From contig NZ_JAEUAV010000002.1 of the NCBI RefSeq assembly GCF_019511605.1, positions 484,737 to 548,736 of the forward strand: 64,000 nt of DNA, read 5' to 3'. Made by a program: the position numbers and the translations under genes. The stretch is from Paraburkholderia phenoliruptrix (lineage in GTDB: Bacteria > Pseudomonadota > Gammaproteobacteria > Burkholderiales > Burkholderiaceae). Position 1 is the first letter of the stretch. Every line of letters starts with the position of its first letter. Shown here one piece after another: positions 1 through 8,494 of the stretch. The notes under the pieces are model-generated. The model had not been told where the DNA came from. It was given only the letters and a program-made list of their open reading frames with translations, and searched no databases.

Positions 1-87
1 CGACGTGCTGAGCCGCTCTGCCGTCTGCGAGAAGCTCCGGCACTCGGCGACCTGGGTGAACACCTGCATGGCGCGAAAGAGATCCAT
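1..87 (-). CDS. LysR-family transcriptional regulator, N-terminal fragment
   Basis: Only the first 29 codons are present; the gene runs off the left edge from an ATG at position 87. The peptide begins MDLFRAMQVFTQVAEC and continues RSFSQTAERLSTS. This is the start of a LysR-type winged helix: a short amphipathic helix with M/F-x-x-V spacing, then the S-F-x-x-A-A/T-x-x-L helix-turn-helix segment. The effector-binding domain lies outside the window, so target and ligand cannot be inferred. The minus-strand reading is continuous and needs no frameshift. Confidence 0.75.
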   Translation of the reverse strand, partial: MDLFRAMQVFTQVAECRSFSQTAERLSTS

Positions 88-158
88 AACTGTACGGTGA
101 TAGAAAGAACCTGACGATGCCGCAGCAGCCATCAGTCCAATGCCCCTATGATCGGCCG

Positions 159-386
159 TCAGCGCTGCAGGTTGTTGACCCAGTTGTCCCACCACGCAAT
201 GCGCATCGCGCATTCGAGATCGTCCACGTACTCGTTCACCACCTTTTCGTATTCGGCGGTGTCCGCTTCGCAGTCGGACGGGTTGCGTTTGCCCTGCGCC
301 TTGCGAATCGCGCACACGCTCGTGTGGAGCACGGTCATTTCATTCCACATTGCGCGGGAATGTCCTGCGTCGTCGTCGTTCATCAT
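159..386 (-). CDS. small hypothetical protein, 75 aa
   Basis: I do not recognise this protein. It has 75 residues, no signal peptide and no membrane segment. The middle is acidic and the C-terminus is Trp-rich (ending WWDNWVNNLQR). Two ATG codons are adjacent at 386 and 383, and no convincing Shine-Dalgarno precedes either. It reads in the same direction as the NADH dehydrogenase gene and starts 59 bp after its stop, so it could be co-transcribed. I prefer it over the plus-strand frames across the same bases because its composition looks like a folded soluble protein, whereas those frames have Arg/Ala-rich shadow composition. Confidence 0.45.
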   Translation of the reverse strand: MMNDDDAGHSRAMWNEMTVLHTSVCAIRKAQGKRNPSDCEADTAEYEKVVNEYVDDLECAMRIAWWDNWVNNLQR

Positions 387-445
387 GGCTGGTCCGTCTG
401 GAATCGCGGCATGGGGGCCGCTGCGCTAAAGCGGGCGATGCGTCG

Positions 446-1738
446 TCAACTCAGCCTGATCTTCGGCTGGACCAGCCCGTTGATCTTCTCGGCGGTCCAC
501 ATCAGCCCCGCTCTGCCGAAACCGTGAAGCGCCTGCTGATGACGTCGATAAAGCATCGCGTGGCTCAGTTGCGCGAACCGCCCGCGGATGAAGCCGCCGG
601 GGAAGAAGCCAAACCGTCCGAGTGTGCCGAACGCGCCGTAGTCGCTCAGCGACACGAGCGAGCCGAAGTCGCGAAACGCGAATGCGGGCATCGGCACACC
701 GGCGAGCCACCCGGGCAGGTGGCGGGCCAGATGCTCCGCTTGCTGCGTGGCAACTTGCGCGGTGGGCGGCAACGGCCGTTCGTGGTTCGCCGGCGTCAAG
801 CTCGCGCAATCGCCAACGGCGAACACGCGTTCATCGCGAGTCGACTGAAGCGTTGCGTCGATCAAGATCTGATTCGAGCGGTTGGTTTCCAGCCCGGCCA
901 GCTCGCGCATGAAGTCCGGCGCCTTGACGCCCGCGGCCCATACCATGAGATCCGCCTTCGCCAGCAGGTTTTCGCCGTGCCGGAAGCCGTCCTGCTGCGC
1001 CGCTGTGACGCGCGCCGAGGTCAGCACGCGAAAGCCGATATGTTCGAGTTGCTGCTGGGTCGATGCCGAAATCGCCGGTGGAAACGAGGCGAGCACGCGC
1101 GGGCCGCTTTCGAGCAGCGTGAGACTCAGGCGGCTGCGCAGCGTGGGATCGCCGTAGCCTTGCGCGATTTCGAGCACGCGGCTCAACTCGGCGGCCAGCT
1201 CGACGCCCGTCGCGCCGGCGCCGACAATCGCGACGCGCAGTCGTTCGTCTCGCACCACCGCGCGCAGCATGCGCGCGCGCAACACGCTGTTGAAGGCTTC
1301 GGCCTGCTGCTGGCTGTCGATGAAATGACACTGCTGCCTGACGCCGGGCACACCGAAGTCGTTTGCCCTGCTTCCCAGAGAGAGCACCAGCACGTCGTAT
1401 GGAACCGTTCGCGCCTCCAGCACCAACTCGCCTTCGGGCGTCCTCACTTCGTTGAGCAGGACTTCCTTGCGCTGCCGGTCCAGTCCGCACATCTCGCCTG
1501 CCTGCCAGGCGAAGCGGTGCGCGCTCGCATGCGCGAGGTAGCTCACCTGCTGTTGCTTCACATCGCGCGTGCCGGCCGCGATGGTATGCAGCATCGGCTT
1601 CCAGATGTGCGTGGGGCTGCTGTCGATCAGCGTCACCGACGCCTCGTGCGAATGTGCAAAGTGATTGCCGAGCCGCGTGGCGAGCAGAATGCCGGCAATC
1701 CCACCACCGACGATGACAATGCGTGTTGCGTTGGACAT
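446..1738 (-). CDS. type II NADH dehydrogenase (NDH-2-like FAD/NAD(P) oxidoreductase)
   Basis: 430 residues. An N-terminal FAD-binding Rossmann motif (VIVGGGIAG, glycines 11-16) and a second NAD-binding motif (VAIVGAGATGVELA, about residues 169-182) bracket the pyridine nucleotide-disulphide oxidoreductase fold. A late VFAVGDCASL segment is the usual FAD-contacting motif. NDH-2 enzymes are peripheral membrane, non-proton-pumping NADH:quinone oxidoreductases; the C-terminus here is short and ends EKINGLVQPKIRLS. The start at 1738 (MSNATRIVIVGGG) places the Rossmann strand immediately after the N-terminus; upstream in-frame codons add a Cys/Arg-rich stretch that does not look coding. It lies 72 bp downstream of emrB on the same strand, so it may be read through from the efflux operon. 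A sulphide:quinone reductase is less likely because the paired catalytic cysteines are missing. Confidence 0.9.
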   Translation of the reverse strand: MSNATRIVIVGGGIAGILLATRLGNHFAHSHEASVTLIDSSPTHIWKPMLHTIAAGTRDVKQQQVSYLAHASAHRFAWQAGEMCGLDRQRKEVLLNEVRTPEGELVLEARTVPYDVLVLSLGSRANDFGVPGVRQQCHFIDSQQQAEAFNSVLRARMLRAVVRDERLRVAIVGAGATGVELAAELSRVLEIAQGYGDPTLRSRLSLTLLESGPRVLASFPPAISASTQQQLEHIGFRVLTSARVTAAQQDGFRHGENLLAKADLMVWAAGVKAPDFMRELAGLETNRSNQILIDATLQSTRDERVFAVGDCASLTPANHERPLPPTAQVATQQAEHLARHLPGWLAGVPMPAFAFRDFGSLVSLSDYGAFGTLGRFGFFPGGFIRGRFAQLSHAMLYRRHQQALHGFGRAGLMWTAEKINGLVQPKIRLS

Positions 1739-1810
1739 AACGGTTCCGTGTTGATTACAGTTCGCGAATTCCGCGCGAAGACGAAGCACGCACGAAGCAC
1801 GCATGCGGTT

Positions 1811-3352
1811 TCAGTGCGCCTGCGATGTGTCCGCGACCCGCGTCGGTTTCGGCGCCAGCCAGACCGCCAGCGCGGCGAAAATGAAACATGCGCCTGCCAT
1901 CGTGAAGAGCTGGTTGGTCGCGAGCATCACGGCTTGCGACTGCAAGATGTCGCTGATTTGCGCCTGGGCCTGACTCGCGCTAAAGCCGGAACTCTTCAGC
2001 ATGGTCGAGAAGTGGCCGGCCTGATCGACGAGTCCGGACAGTTCCGCGCGGTCATACTTGGTCCGGTCTTCCCAACCTGTATTGACCAGCGACGTAGCAA
2101 TCGCGCCGCCGAAGGTCCGGCAGAAATTCATGAGCCCCGCCGCCGATGCCGTTTCGGGCTCATCGACGCTGCTAAGCGCGAGACCCGTGAGTGGCACGAA
2201 GAAGAACGGCAAGCCGACGCCTTGCAGCAGCAGCGGAAACGCCACCTGCCAGAACGTCATGTCGGTGTTCGCATGCGTTCGCAACAGCGTGATCGCGCCG
2301 AGCCACATCACCCCTGCGAACACCAGCCAGCGGCCGTCGAACCTGGATGACAGGTTGGCCGCGAGCGGCGCCGAGATCACGGCGAGAATGCCCGTCATCG
2401 CCGTCGCGCAGCCTGCCCACGTCGCCGTGTAGCCCATGTAGTTCTGCAGCCATAACGGCGTCAGCACGGTCGCGCCAAAAAACGCGCCGAACGCAAGCGT
2501 AATCGTGACCACGCTCGCGCTGAAGCCGCGATGACGGAACACCCGCAAGTCGACCACGGGATGACGTTCCGTCAGCTCCCAGATCAGGAACGACGCAAAG
2601 CCGATCGCCGCGATGATTCCGAGCACGCGGATTTCCGTCGATGCGAACCAGTCGTTGTCCTTGCCTTCGTCGAGCATGATCTGCAGCGCGCCGACCCATA
2701 CGACCAGCAGCGCGAGACCTACGGCGTCGATGGGAAGGCGCATCAGGCCCGTCTCGTAGCGCTTCAACAAACGCCATCCGAGATACCCGCAGATCAACGC
2801 GACGGGCACGTTGATGTAGAAGATGTACGCCCAGTGCAGCCGGTCGCAGATCACGCCGCCGAGGATCGGGCCCATTACCGGCGCGACCAGCGTCGTCATG
2901 CTCCACAAGCCGATCGCCGCGGCCGCTTTCTCTTTCGGGAAAATGCGCAGCAGCAGTGTTTGCGACAGCGGCATCAACGGCCCGCCTGCGAGACCCTGAA
3001 ACACGCGGAACAGCACCAGCATTTCGAGCGACGTCGCCATCCCGCACAGCGCCGAACATACGCCGAACATGATCAGCGACGCGATGAACACGCGCACCGT
3101 GCCGAAGCGGCCGGCCAGCCAGCCGGTCAACGGCACGGTGATCGCTTCGGCCACCGCGTAAGAGGTAATGACGTAAGTGCCCTGGCTGGACGACGCGCCC
3201 ATTGCGCCGGCGATGGTCGGCACCGAAACGTTGGCGATCGTCGTGTCCAGCACCGCGACGAAGTTGGCCGCGGCCAGCAGCAGCGCTGCGCCGATCAGCA
3301 TGCCGCCGCTCAGCGGCGGCAACGGGATGTCCCGCGTTGGAGAGGAAGACAT
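1811..3352 (-). CDS. emrB: DHA2-family multidrug efflux MFS transporter (EmrB-like)
   Basis: 513 residues with about 14 hydrophobic segments, as in the DHA2 (EmrB/QacA) proton antiporters. The first membrane helix carries the family signature LDTTIANVSVPTI (Asp36), and the loop after helix 2 has GWLAGRFGTVRVF. In the EmrAB-TolC scheme it is the inner-membrane pump that hands hydrophobic drugs to the periplasmic adaptor. The start is the ATG at 3352; a GTG nine bases upstream is in frame, but the GAGG from the end of emrA is better spaced from the ATG. It follows emrA after 13 bp and is part of the outer-membrane channel-emrA-emrB operon, with a divergent TetR gene as the probable local repressor. 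Confidence 0.93.
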   Translation of the reverse strand: MSSSPTRDIPLPPLSGGMLIGAALLLAAANFVAVLDTTIANVSVPTIAGAMGASSSQGTYVITSYAVAEAITVPLTGWLAGRFGTVRVFIASLIMFGVCSALCGMATSLEMLVLFRVFQGLAGGPLMPLSQTLLLRIFPKEKAAAAIGLWSMTTLVAPVMGPILGGVICDRLHWAYIFYINVPVALICGYLGWRLLKRYETGLMRLPIDAVGLALLVVWVGALQIMLDEGKDNDWFASTEIRVLGIIAAIGFASFLIWELTERHPVVDLRVFRHRGFSASVVTITLAFGAFFGATVLTPLWLQNYMGYTATWAGCATAMTGILAVISAPLAANLSSRFDGRWLVFAGVMWLGAITLLRTHANTDMTFWQVAFPLLLQGVGLPFFFVPLTGLALSSVDEPETASAAGLMNFCRTFGGAIATSLVNTGWEDRTKYDRAELSGLVDQAGHFSTMLKSSGFSASQAQAQISDILQSQAVMLATNQLFTMAGACFIFAALAVWLAPKPTRVADTSQAH

Positions 3353-3365
3353 GGTGGGCACGGCC

Positions 3366-4574
3366 TCAGTTTGCGGGCGTGGCGTCGCCGCCGTTGCGCG
3401 TATCGACGGTCGCTTCCATCGACAGGCCGACGCCGAGCGGATGCGCGCGAAGATCGGCCGGATCGATGGCGACCCGCACAGGGAGGCGCTGGACCACCTT
3501 GATCCAGTTGCCCGTCGCGTTCTGCGCCGGGATCATCGCGAACGCCGAGCCCGCGCCGCCCGCCAGTCCCGCGACCTTGCCGTGATAGACAACCTTGCTG
3601 CCGTACAGGTCGGACGTCAGCTCCACCGGCTGGCCGATCCGCACCTTGTCGAGCTGGACTTCCTTGAAATTCGCATCGACGTGCAGCGAATCAACCGGCA
3701 CGACGGACAGCAGCGACGCGCCCGGCTCGACCCGCTGACCCACCTGCACCTGGCGGCGCGCAACGACGCCGTCGACGGGCGCGCGCAACACCGTGCGTTC
3801 GAGATCGACGCGCGCCTGATCCCGCTTTGCGCGCGCGAGCCGCACTTCGGGATTGGTGTCGACAGTAGTGTCGACGAACAGCACCTTGTTGGCGTCCTGT
3901 GAACCGACGGCCGCCGCACGGCTCGCCTGCGCCTGTAATGCCGCGGCGCGGGCCGCCATCAATGCCGCCTGGGCGCTCGCGAACGACGTCTGTGCGTTGC
4001 TGAGTTCCTCACCCGAAACCGAGCCTGAATGCGCGAGCGCTTCGCGGCGCTTCAGGTCGATCGCCGCGCGGTCGAAGTCGGCCTTGGCCGACGCAATCTG
4101 CGCGTTCATGCGCGCCTCGTCGGCGGCGCGCGCGTCCACCTGGGCGGCGAGGCCGGCGTCGGTCGCGAGGTAGCCGCGCACGCGGCGCTCGGCGCGTCCC
4201 ACTTCGGCTTCCGCCTGCTCGAGCGCGAGCTTCGCATCGGTGTCGTCGATCACGACGAGCACGTCGCCCATACGGACGTGCTGCGTATCGACCGCGGCGA
4301 CGCTTCGCACGATGCCGCTAACCGACGGCGTGATCGACGCGATTTCGGCAGCGGTGTAAGCGTTGTCGGTCGACACGTAACGCGAGCCGATGAAGTACCA
4401 GTAACCCCCGTAAGCAACACCGGCCAGCACGATGACTGCACCCAGCAAGCCGAACAGTTTCTGGCGGCGGGCGACGGGAGCGGCGGGCGTCGCCGTCTTG
4501 CTGCCCGCGTAGGTGGAATGTTCGGCGGCCGGAACGGATGGCGCATCGGCGACGGGAGAATGGCTTTCAGACAT
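3366..4574 (-). CDS. emrA: HlyD/EmrA-family membrane fusion protein
   Basis: 402 residues. A Ser/Ala-rich cytoplasmic N-terminus is followed by one membrane anchor (about residues 37-57, LFGLLGAVIVLAGVAYGGYW). Then comes the biotinyl-lipoyl-like half motif (YVSTDNAYTAAEIASITPSV), a long Ala/Glu/Arg-rich coiled-coil hairpin, and the returning beta domain with VLRAPVDGVVARRQVQVGQ. This is the periplasmic adaptor that links EmrB to the outer-membrane channel. The start at 4574 has a GAGGA Shine-Dalgarno about 10 bases upstream. A longer in-frame extension upstream runs through the alanine-repeat end of the previous gene and is rejected. Spacing is 16 bp from the channel gene and 13 bp to emrB. 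Confidence 0.93.
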   Translation of the reverse strand: MSESHSPVADAPSVPAAEHSTYAGSKTATPAAPVARRQKLFGLLGAVIVLAGVAYGGYWYFIGSRYVSTDNAYTAAEIASITPSVSGIVRSVAAVDTQHVRMGDVLVVIDDTDAKLALEQAEAEVGRAERRVRGYLATDAGLAAQVDARAADEARMNAQIASAKADFDRAAIDLKRREALAHSGSVSGEELSNAQTSFASAQAALMAARAAALQAQASRAAAVGSQDANKVLFVDTTVDTNPEVRLARAKRDQARVDLERTVLRAPVDGVVARRQVQVGQRVEPGASLLSVVPVDSLHVDANFKEVQLDKVRIGQPVELTSDLYGSKVVYHGKVAGLAGGAGSAFAMIPAQNATGNWIKVVQRLPVRVAIDPADLRAHPLGVGLSMEATVDTRNGGDATPAN

Positions 4575-4590
4575 GTTCTGGTCCTCGGGA

Positions 4591-6141
4591 TCAGCTTTGA
4601 TTGTTCGGGTTCGCTGCTGCTGCTGCTGCTGCTGCGGGCGGCGTGGCGGCCGGCTCATTGACCGGCGCATTGGCCTCATAACCGCCACCCAGCGCGCGTA
4701 TAAGCGAGACGTCGAGCGTGAAGGTGCGCGAGCGCATGTCGGCAAGCTGGCGCTGCGCGCTCACCAGCGTGTCGGCGGCGCTCAGCACGTCGAGATAGCC
4801 GGACAGACCGCCCTGATAGCGCTCGAGCGCGACCCGGTGCGACTGCGCGGCTGCGTCATACGACGCCTGCGTCGCCTGCAAGCGGTCGGTGAGCGCGCGT
4901 TTGCTGACGGCGACATCGGCGACGTCGTGCAGCGCCTTGGTCAGCGTTTCGTCGTAGTTGGCGACGGCCTCGTCGTAGGTCGCGCGCGCGCCGCGCAACT
5001 GGCCGCGCAACCGGCCACCGTTGAAGATCGGCAGCGTGATGGCGGGACCGACATTCCCGACCGCCGAACCCGCCCGCGTCAGCATGTTCAATCCGAGCGA
5101 CTGGAAGCCGATCATTGCGGAGAGATTCACGTTCGGATAGAAGCCGGCCTTGGCGACGTCGATCCGCTTGCTCGCCGCTTCCGCGCGCAGGCGTGCAATC
5201 ACGACATCGGGACGGCGGCCCAGCAGGCCGAGCGCCAGGCCGGCGGGCATGGCGACTGGCTGCGTCAGATCCACAGCCGGGCGGCCGATGCCGAGGCCAC
5301 GATCGGGACCTTCGCCCATCAGCGCAGCAATCCGGTTGCGGGTAAGCGCGATCGCTTCGTCGAGTTCGAAGAGGTCGGCACGCGCGCTTTGCAGCCTCGA
5401 TTCGGCCTGCTTGACGCCGGCTTGCGTCTCCAGCCCGTTGGTGAAACGTTCGGCGAACAGTTGCGCGGACTGCGTGCGGACTTTGACCGCGGCTTCCGCG
5501 CTGTCGCGTTCAGCGAACTGACGCGCGAGATCCGCATACGCGTCGGCAATCGACGCCGCCAGCACCATACGAGCCTGGGCAACATCGGCGCGCGCCGCTT
5601 CGAGCTCCGACGTGGCAGCCGCAAGCGACGCGCGGTTCTTGCCCCAGAAGTCGATCTCATAGCTGAAATTGAGTTCGGCGGTGCCGTACGGACGCCATCC
5701 GTGCGGCACCAGTGCAGGCGGGAAGCCGTTGTTGTAGCTCTGCTTTTCCTTTTCGACCGAACCTTGCGCGTTGATTTCAGGCAACAGCGTGGCGCCCGCT
5801 TGCTGAGCCGATGCTTCAGCATTGTGTAGACGCGCTTGCGCGCTCGCCAAGGTCGGCTCACCCTTCAATGCCTCCGCGATCAGCGCGTTCAACTGCGGAT
5901 CGTTGTAACGCAGCCACCACTGTTGCGTGGGCCACGTCGGTTGCGCTTGCGCTTCCGTGCTGAAACTGTGTGTGGTTTCGTAGCTGCTCACGTCCTTCGG
6001 CGACGGCTTTTGCGGCATGTCTGGAAATTGCGCGCAAGCGCTGGCCAGCATGGTGACGGCAAACGCCGTGGCAAACCTCATGGCCGGCTTCGCCGTTCGT
6101 ACCGAACGCGCCCGCTTCACGCTTACTGCGGCTTCTTTCAC
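4591..6141 (-). CDS. NodT/OprM-family outer-membrane efflux lipoprotein
   Basis: 516 residues. It has a lipoprotein signal with lipobox LASAC (Cys36) followed by two long Ala/Gln/Leu-rich repeats typical of TolC-like channels (for example LIAEALKGEPTLASAQARLH and the second copy near DVADVAVSKRALTDRLQATQ). It forms the outer-membrane duct of the EmrAB pump encoded directly downstream. The reading frame opens with GTG at 6141 about 30 bases after a promoter-like element. An internal ATG at 6081 (MRFATAFAV) also leaves an intact lipobox, so the exact start is uncertain. The C-terminus is an unusual run of alanines encoded by a GCT/GCA/GCG-type triplet tract just before the stop. Confidence 0.92.
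   Translation of the reverse strand: MKEAAVSVKRARSVRTAKPAMRFATAFAVTMLASACAQFPDMPQKPSPKDVSSYETTHSFSTEAQAQPTWPTQQWWLRYNDPQLNALIAEALKGEPTLASAQARLHNAEASAQQAGATLLPEINAQGSVEKEKQSYNNGFPPALVPHGWRPYGTAELNFSYEIDFWGKNRASLAAATSELEAARADVAQARMVLAASIADAYADLARQFAERDSAEAAVKVRTQSAQLFAERFTNGLETQAGVKQAESRLQSARADLFELDEAIALTRNRIAALMGEGPDRGLGIGRPAVDLTQPVAMPAGLALGLLGRRPDVVIARLRAEAASKRIDVAKAGFYPNVNLSAMIGFQSLGLNMLTRAGSAVGNVGPAITLPIFNGGRLRGQLRGARATYDEAVANYDETLTKALHDVADVAVSKRALTDRLQATQASYDAAAQSHRVALERYQGGLSGYLDVLSAADTLVSAQRQLADMRSRTFTLDVSLIRALGGGYEANAPVNEPAATPPAAAAAAAANPNNQS
4613..4635. repeat. GCT triplet microsatellite, 7.7 copies
   Basis: A pure (GCT)7GC run read on the plus strand, inside the last 15 codons of the outer-membrane channel gene, where it encodes the alanine tail on the minus strand. 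Copy-number change would keep the frame and alter only the tail length, so it is not a phase switch of the ON/OFF kind. Confidence 0.85.
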
Positions 6142-6174
6142 GATGTCGTTGATTCGCTATTAACAATACCGTAC

Positions 6175-6204
6175 AGTTTAGTTATGAGAGTCTCGACATG
6201 TCAA
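6175..6204 (-). promoter_or_regulatory. likely promoter of the efflux operon with overlapping palindrome
   Basis: On the minus strand a consensus -35 hexamer TTGACA (6204-6199) is followed after 18 bases by TAAACT (6180-6175). The 8-bp perfect palindrome GACATGTC (6195-6202) overlaps the -35 box, a typical place for a repressor such as the divergently encoded TetR protein. The predicted transcription start would lie about 25 bases before the GTG at 6141. Confidence 0.5.
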
Positions 6205-6319
6205 CGTAAATAAATCGACCGGTTCAGTTTTGCGGGTGAGACATGGCAGCGGCCTTTGGTAACATCACGCACGGACGTGTTTCGTGAACCGCCCGGAAAA
6301 GCACAGGGAAGCCTCGGGA

Positions 6320-6937
6320 ATGAGAAAGAGAACGGAAGAGAAGCGGCAGGCGATCGTCGAGGCCGCGTATGAAGTATTCATTGAAGCAGGCTTCGAGCAG
6401 GCGTCGATGTCCGAGATCGCGACGCGGGCTGGCGGGTCGAAGGCGACGCTGTACGGCTACTTCGAGTCGAAGGAAGAGATGTTCTTTGAAGTGATGAACG
6501 AGTGCGCCGCGCAGGAAATTAAAGGAGCGTTCGCGCTGCTCAAGACATCGGTGCCGCTCCACGAAGCGCTGACAGGTTTCGGCAAGCACTATCTGATCGC
6601 CATCCTCAAGCCTCAGTTGCTCGCGATACGCCGCCTCGCCATTCATGAAGGCGGCCGTTCGCATGTGGGCATGCTGTTTTACGAACGTGGACCGAAAGTC
6701 GGCTGGCAGATGGTTACGAGTTTCCTGCAGCAATCGTATGAAGCAGGACGACTGCGCAAATGCAATATCACGGTCGCGACGGCGCATCTGCGCGCGCTGC
6801 TCGAGGCCGAGCTGGCTGAATTGTGTCTTCTGGGCGCGCCGGTCGACACCTCGACACGCAACATTACGCAAGTCGTCAACCGGGCCGTGGACGTTTTTAT
6901 GAGTGCCTATGGCGACATCACGGGTCAGAGCTGCTAG
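6320..6937 (+). CDS. TetR/AcrR-family transcriptional regulator of the efflux operon
   Basis: 205 residues. The N-terminal DNA-binding domain has the TetR pattern (AIVEAAYEVFIEAGFEQASM, then SEIATRAGGSKATLYGYFES), followed by a helical ligand-binding C-terminus. It is divergently transcribed from the channel-emrA-emrB operon, with about 180 bp between them. This is the standard arrangement for a drug-responsive repressor that controls the pump and itself; that role is inferred from position. The ATG at 6320 gives the usual TetR N-terminus; a GTG at 6284 would add twelve residues. Confidence 0.9.
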   Translation: MRKRTEEKRQAIVEAAYEVFIEAGFEQASMSEIATRAGGSKATLYGYFESKEEMFFEVMNECAAQEIKGAFALLKTSVPLHEALTGFGKHYLIAILKPQLLAIRRLAIHEGGRSHVGMLFYERGPKVGWQMVTSFLQQSYEAGRLRKCNITVATAHLRALLEAELAELCLLGAPVDTSTRNITQVVNRAVDVFMSAYGDITGQSC

Positions 6938-7149
6938 GCAGGCAGGTACAGACGGATCGCAACCGAGGGGGCACGCGCTCGCACGACTACGCTGCGACTA
7001 AAGCATGGCGAGCGGAGAAAGGCGCTGGCATACGAGCGTTATGAACGCGAGACACGAGAGACACGAGTCAAGCCCTGATTGCGCGAGGCTTCGAGTGACT
7101 GACTGGCACGGTGGATTGGTCCCGCCGTAAGGCGTCACCCGAGCTCGAC

Positions 7150-7398
7150 TCAATGACCACGTGCATAACGCACGATCGCCCGATTCTTATCTTCGAGATC
7201 TGAGTCGCTGTTTCCAATATGGGTACCGCAGCTCATCCCCGTCCGGTTCGGGTGGTCACATACACCAACAGATTCTTTCTTCTTCGGATTCGCAGCCAGG
7301 TGGTCCTGGCTGTTGGTGGCCATGTCCTCAGCGAAAACCGTACGGATTTCTAAAGAAAGACTCGCTACGATCATCAGGGCCCACACGCTTCTCTTCAT
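7150..7398 (-). CDS. small exported hypothetical protein, 82 aa
   Basis: Not recognised. The first 23 residues form a Sec-type signal peptide (MKRSVWALMIVASLSLEIRT, then VFA before the mature part). The mature protein is hydrophilic, with two cysteines (VGVCDHP and MSCGTHIG) that could form one disulphide. The start at 7398 is chosen because it begins the signal peptide; the longer in-frame reading adds a Cys/Arg-rich stretch without support. It stands alone between the TetR gene and the NmrA-like gene, with about 100 bp to the latter. Confidence 0.55.
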   Translation of the reverse strand: MKRSVWALMIVASLSLEIRTVFAEDMATNSQDHLAANPKKKESVGVCDHPNRTGMSCGTHIGNSDSDLEDKNRAIVRYARGH

Positions 7399-7505
7399 AA
7401 TCAGTTTTCTCGGCGATATACATAGACAGGACGAGACGGTACATCGACGCTCCCTGATAGGGGTGCGCCCCCGTCTGCTGACCGCACCACACTGCATTTA
7501 CAGAC

Positions 7506-8411
7506 TTATTTAATGTTCAAAGCCTGCAAATTCTCGCGCAAGAACTCAGTAACAGTTGTCGGCGCGCGCCCGGTCAGTCGGAATACGGTGTCGCTGACCG
7601 CGCTAACGTTGTTTGCACGCGTGTTGGCGTCGAAGGCTATCAGCAACGACACAAACGGTGCAGGTACGCCGGCGGCGGACAGGCCGGCCGCCAGTTGTTG
7701 ATCTGAAACGTGCACCACCTCAATCGGTACTCCGGCCAGGTCGCCAGCAATTTTCGCGACATCTGTCACGCCAAGAGCCTCCGGGCCGGTGAGGTCGTAT
7801 CGTGCGTTGTCACGTGAATTTGAAGCGAGAACTGCTGCTGCCGAACGCGCGCAGTCTTCGCGCGTCACATAGGCAACTCGTCCTTCGCCCGCCGATGTGT
7901 ACCACTTCCCAGTAGATAGCGCCCGCGGAATGCTTGCAAAAAGGTTCTCCGAGTACCAGTTGTTCCGTAGCACCGTCCATCCGAGGCCACTGGATGCGAG
8001 ATCCTGCTCCGTACTGTAATGGTCGGGCGCAAACGGGATCGGTGAGCCCAGTTCTGGCTTGGGCATCGATGTATATACGATGTGGTCGACGTCAGCTTTA
8101 ATGGCCGCCTCAACAGCACGTTTATGTTGCGCAAGGCGCCGGCCAGGTACATCCAGCGCGTCGGTACTGATGAGCAGCATGCGGCTCGCACCGGTAAACG
8201 CGCTTTCTAGCGACGCTGGATCGTTGAAGTCCGCCGACCTCACCACGACACCTTGTTCGGCCAGATCGGCAAGCGCGTCCGGCTTGCGAGTTGCCGCAAT
8301 CACCCGATCCGGTTTCACGTTGAAGGTGTGAATCAAGTGAAAGATGACGCGTCGTCCTAGTTGGCCGGATGCACCTGTAACGAGCAGTTGAGGTTGTGAT
8401 TCGTTGGTCAT
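7506..8411 (-). CDS. NmrA/QorB-like NAD(P)-binding oxidoreductase
   Basis: 301 residues of the atypical short-chain dehydrogenase type. LLVTGASGQLGRRV at the N-terminus is the T-G-x-x-G-x-x-G dinucleotide site. The middle has MLLISTDAL and HIVYTSMPKPELGSPIPFAP, as in QorB (YtfG) quinone oxidoreductases and NmrA-like redox sensors; the catalytic Tyr-x3-Lys of classical SDRs is absent. It starts at an ATG with GAGGA about 10 bases upstream. It is divergent from an HxlR-type regulator whose gene starts 80-130 bp away. This pairing is common for quinone or electrophile-responsive HxlR regulators (QorR/YodB type), so HxlR control is a reasonable inference. Confidence 0.9.
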   Translation of the reverse strand: MTNESQPQLLVTGASGQLGRRVIFHLIHTFNVKPDRVIAATRKPDALADLAEQGVVVRSADFNDPASLESAFTGASRMLLISTDALDVPGRRLAQHKRAVEAAIKADVDHIVYTSMPKPELGSPIPFAPDHYSTEQDLASSGLGWTVLRNNWYSENLFASIPRALSTGKWYTSAGEGRVAYVTREDCARSAAAVLASNSRDNARYDLTGPEALGVTDVAKIAGDLAGVPIEVVHVSDQQLAAGLSAAGVPAPFVSLLIAFDANTRANNVSAVSDTVFRLTGRAPTTVTEFLRENLQALNIK

Positions 8412-8494
8412 ACTCTATCCTCGAAGTTAATATCGAACGGGAACTTGCTTCTGATATCGTATCGACACAGTTCGAATGCACAAGAGAGGAGCAA

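Noticed and set aside
350..2350. A 666-codon open frame on the plus strand across the NDH-2 and emrB genes
   Set aside because: It is antisense to two clear genes, rich in Arg, His and Gln, and has no recognisable motif. High-GC antisense frames of this kind are common shadows.
4613..4635. Phase-variable switch at the GCT microsatellite
   Set aside because: Triplet changes keep the reading frame and affect only an alanine tail, so ON/OFF switching is not expected.
3366..4745. Longer EmrA start extending 57 codons upstream
   Set aside because: The extension overlaps the alanine-tract end of the channel gene and includes a poly-Gln run; ATG 4574 has a good Shine-Dalgarno and begins the normal adaptor N-terminus.
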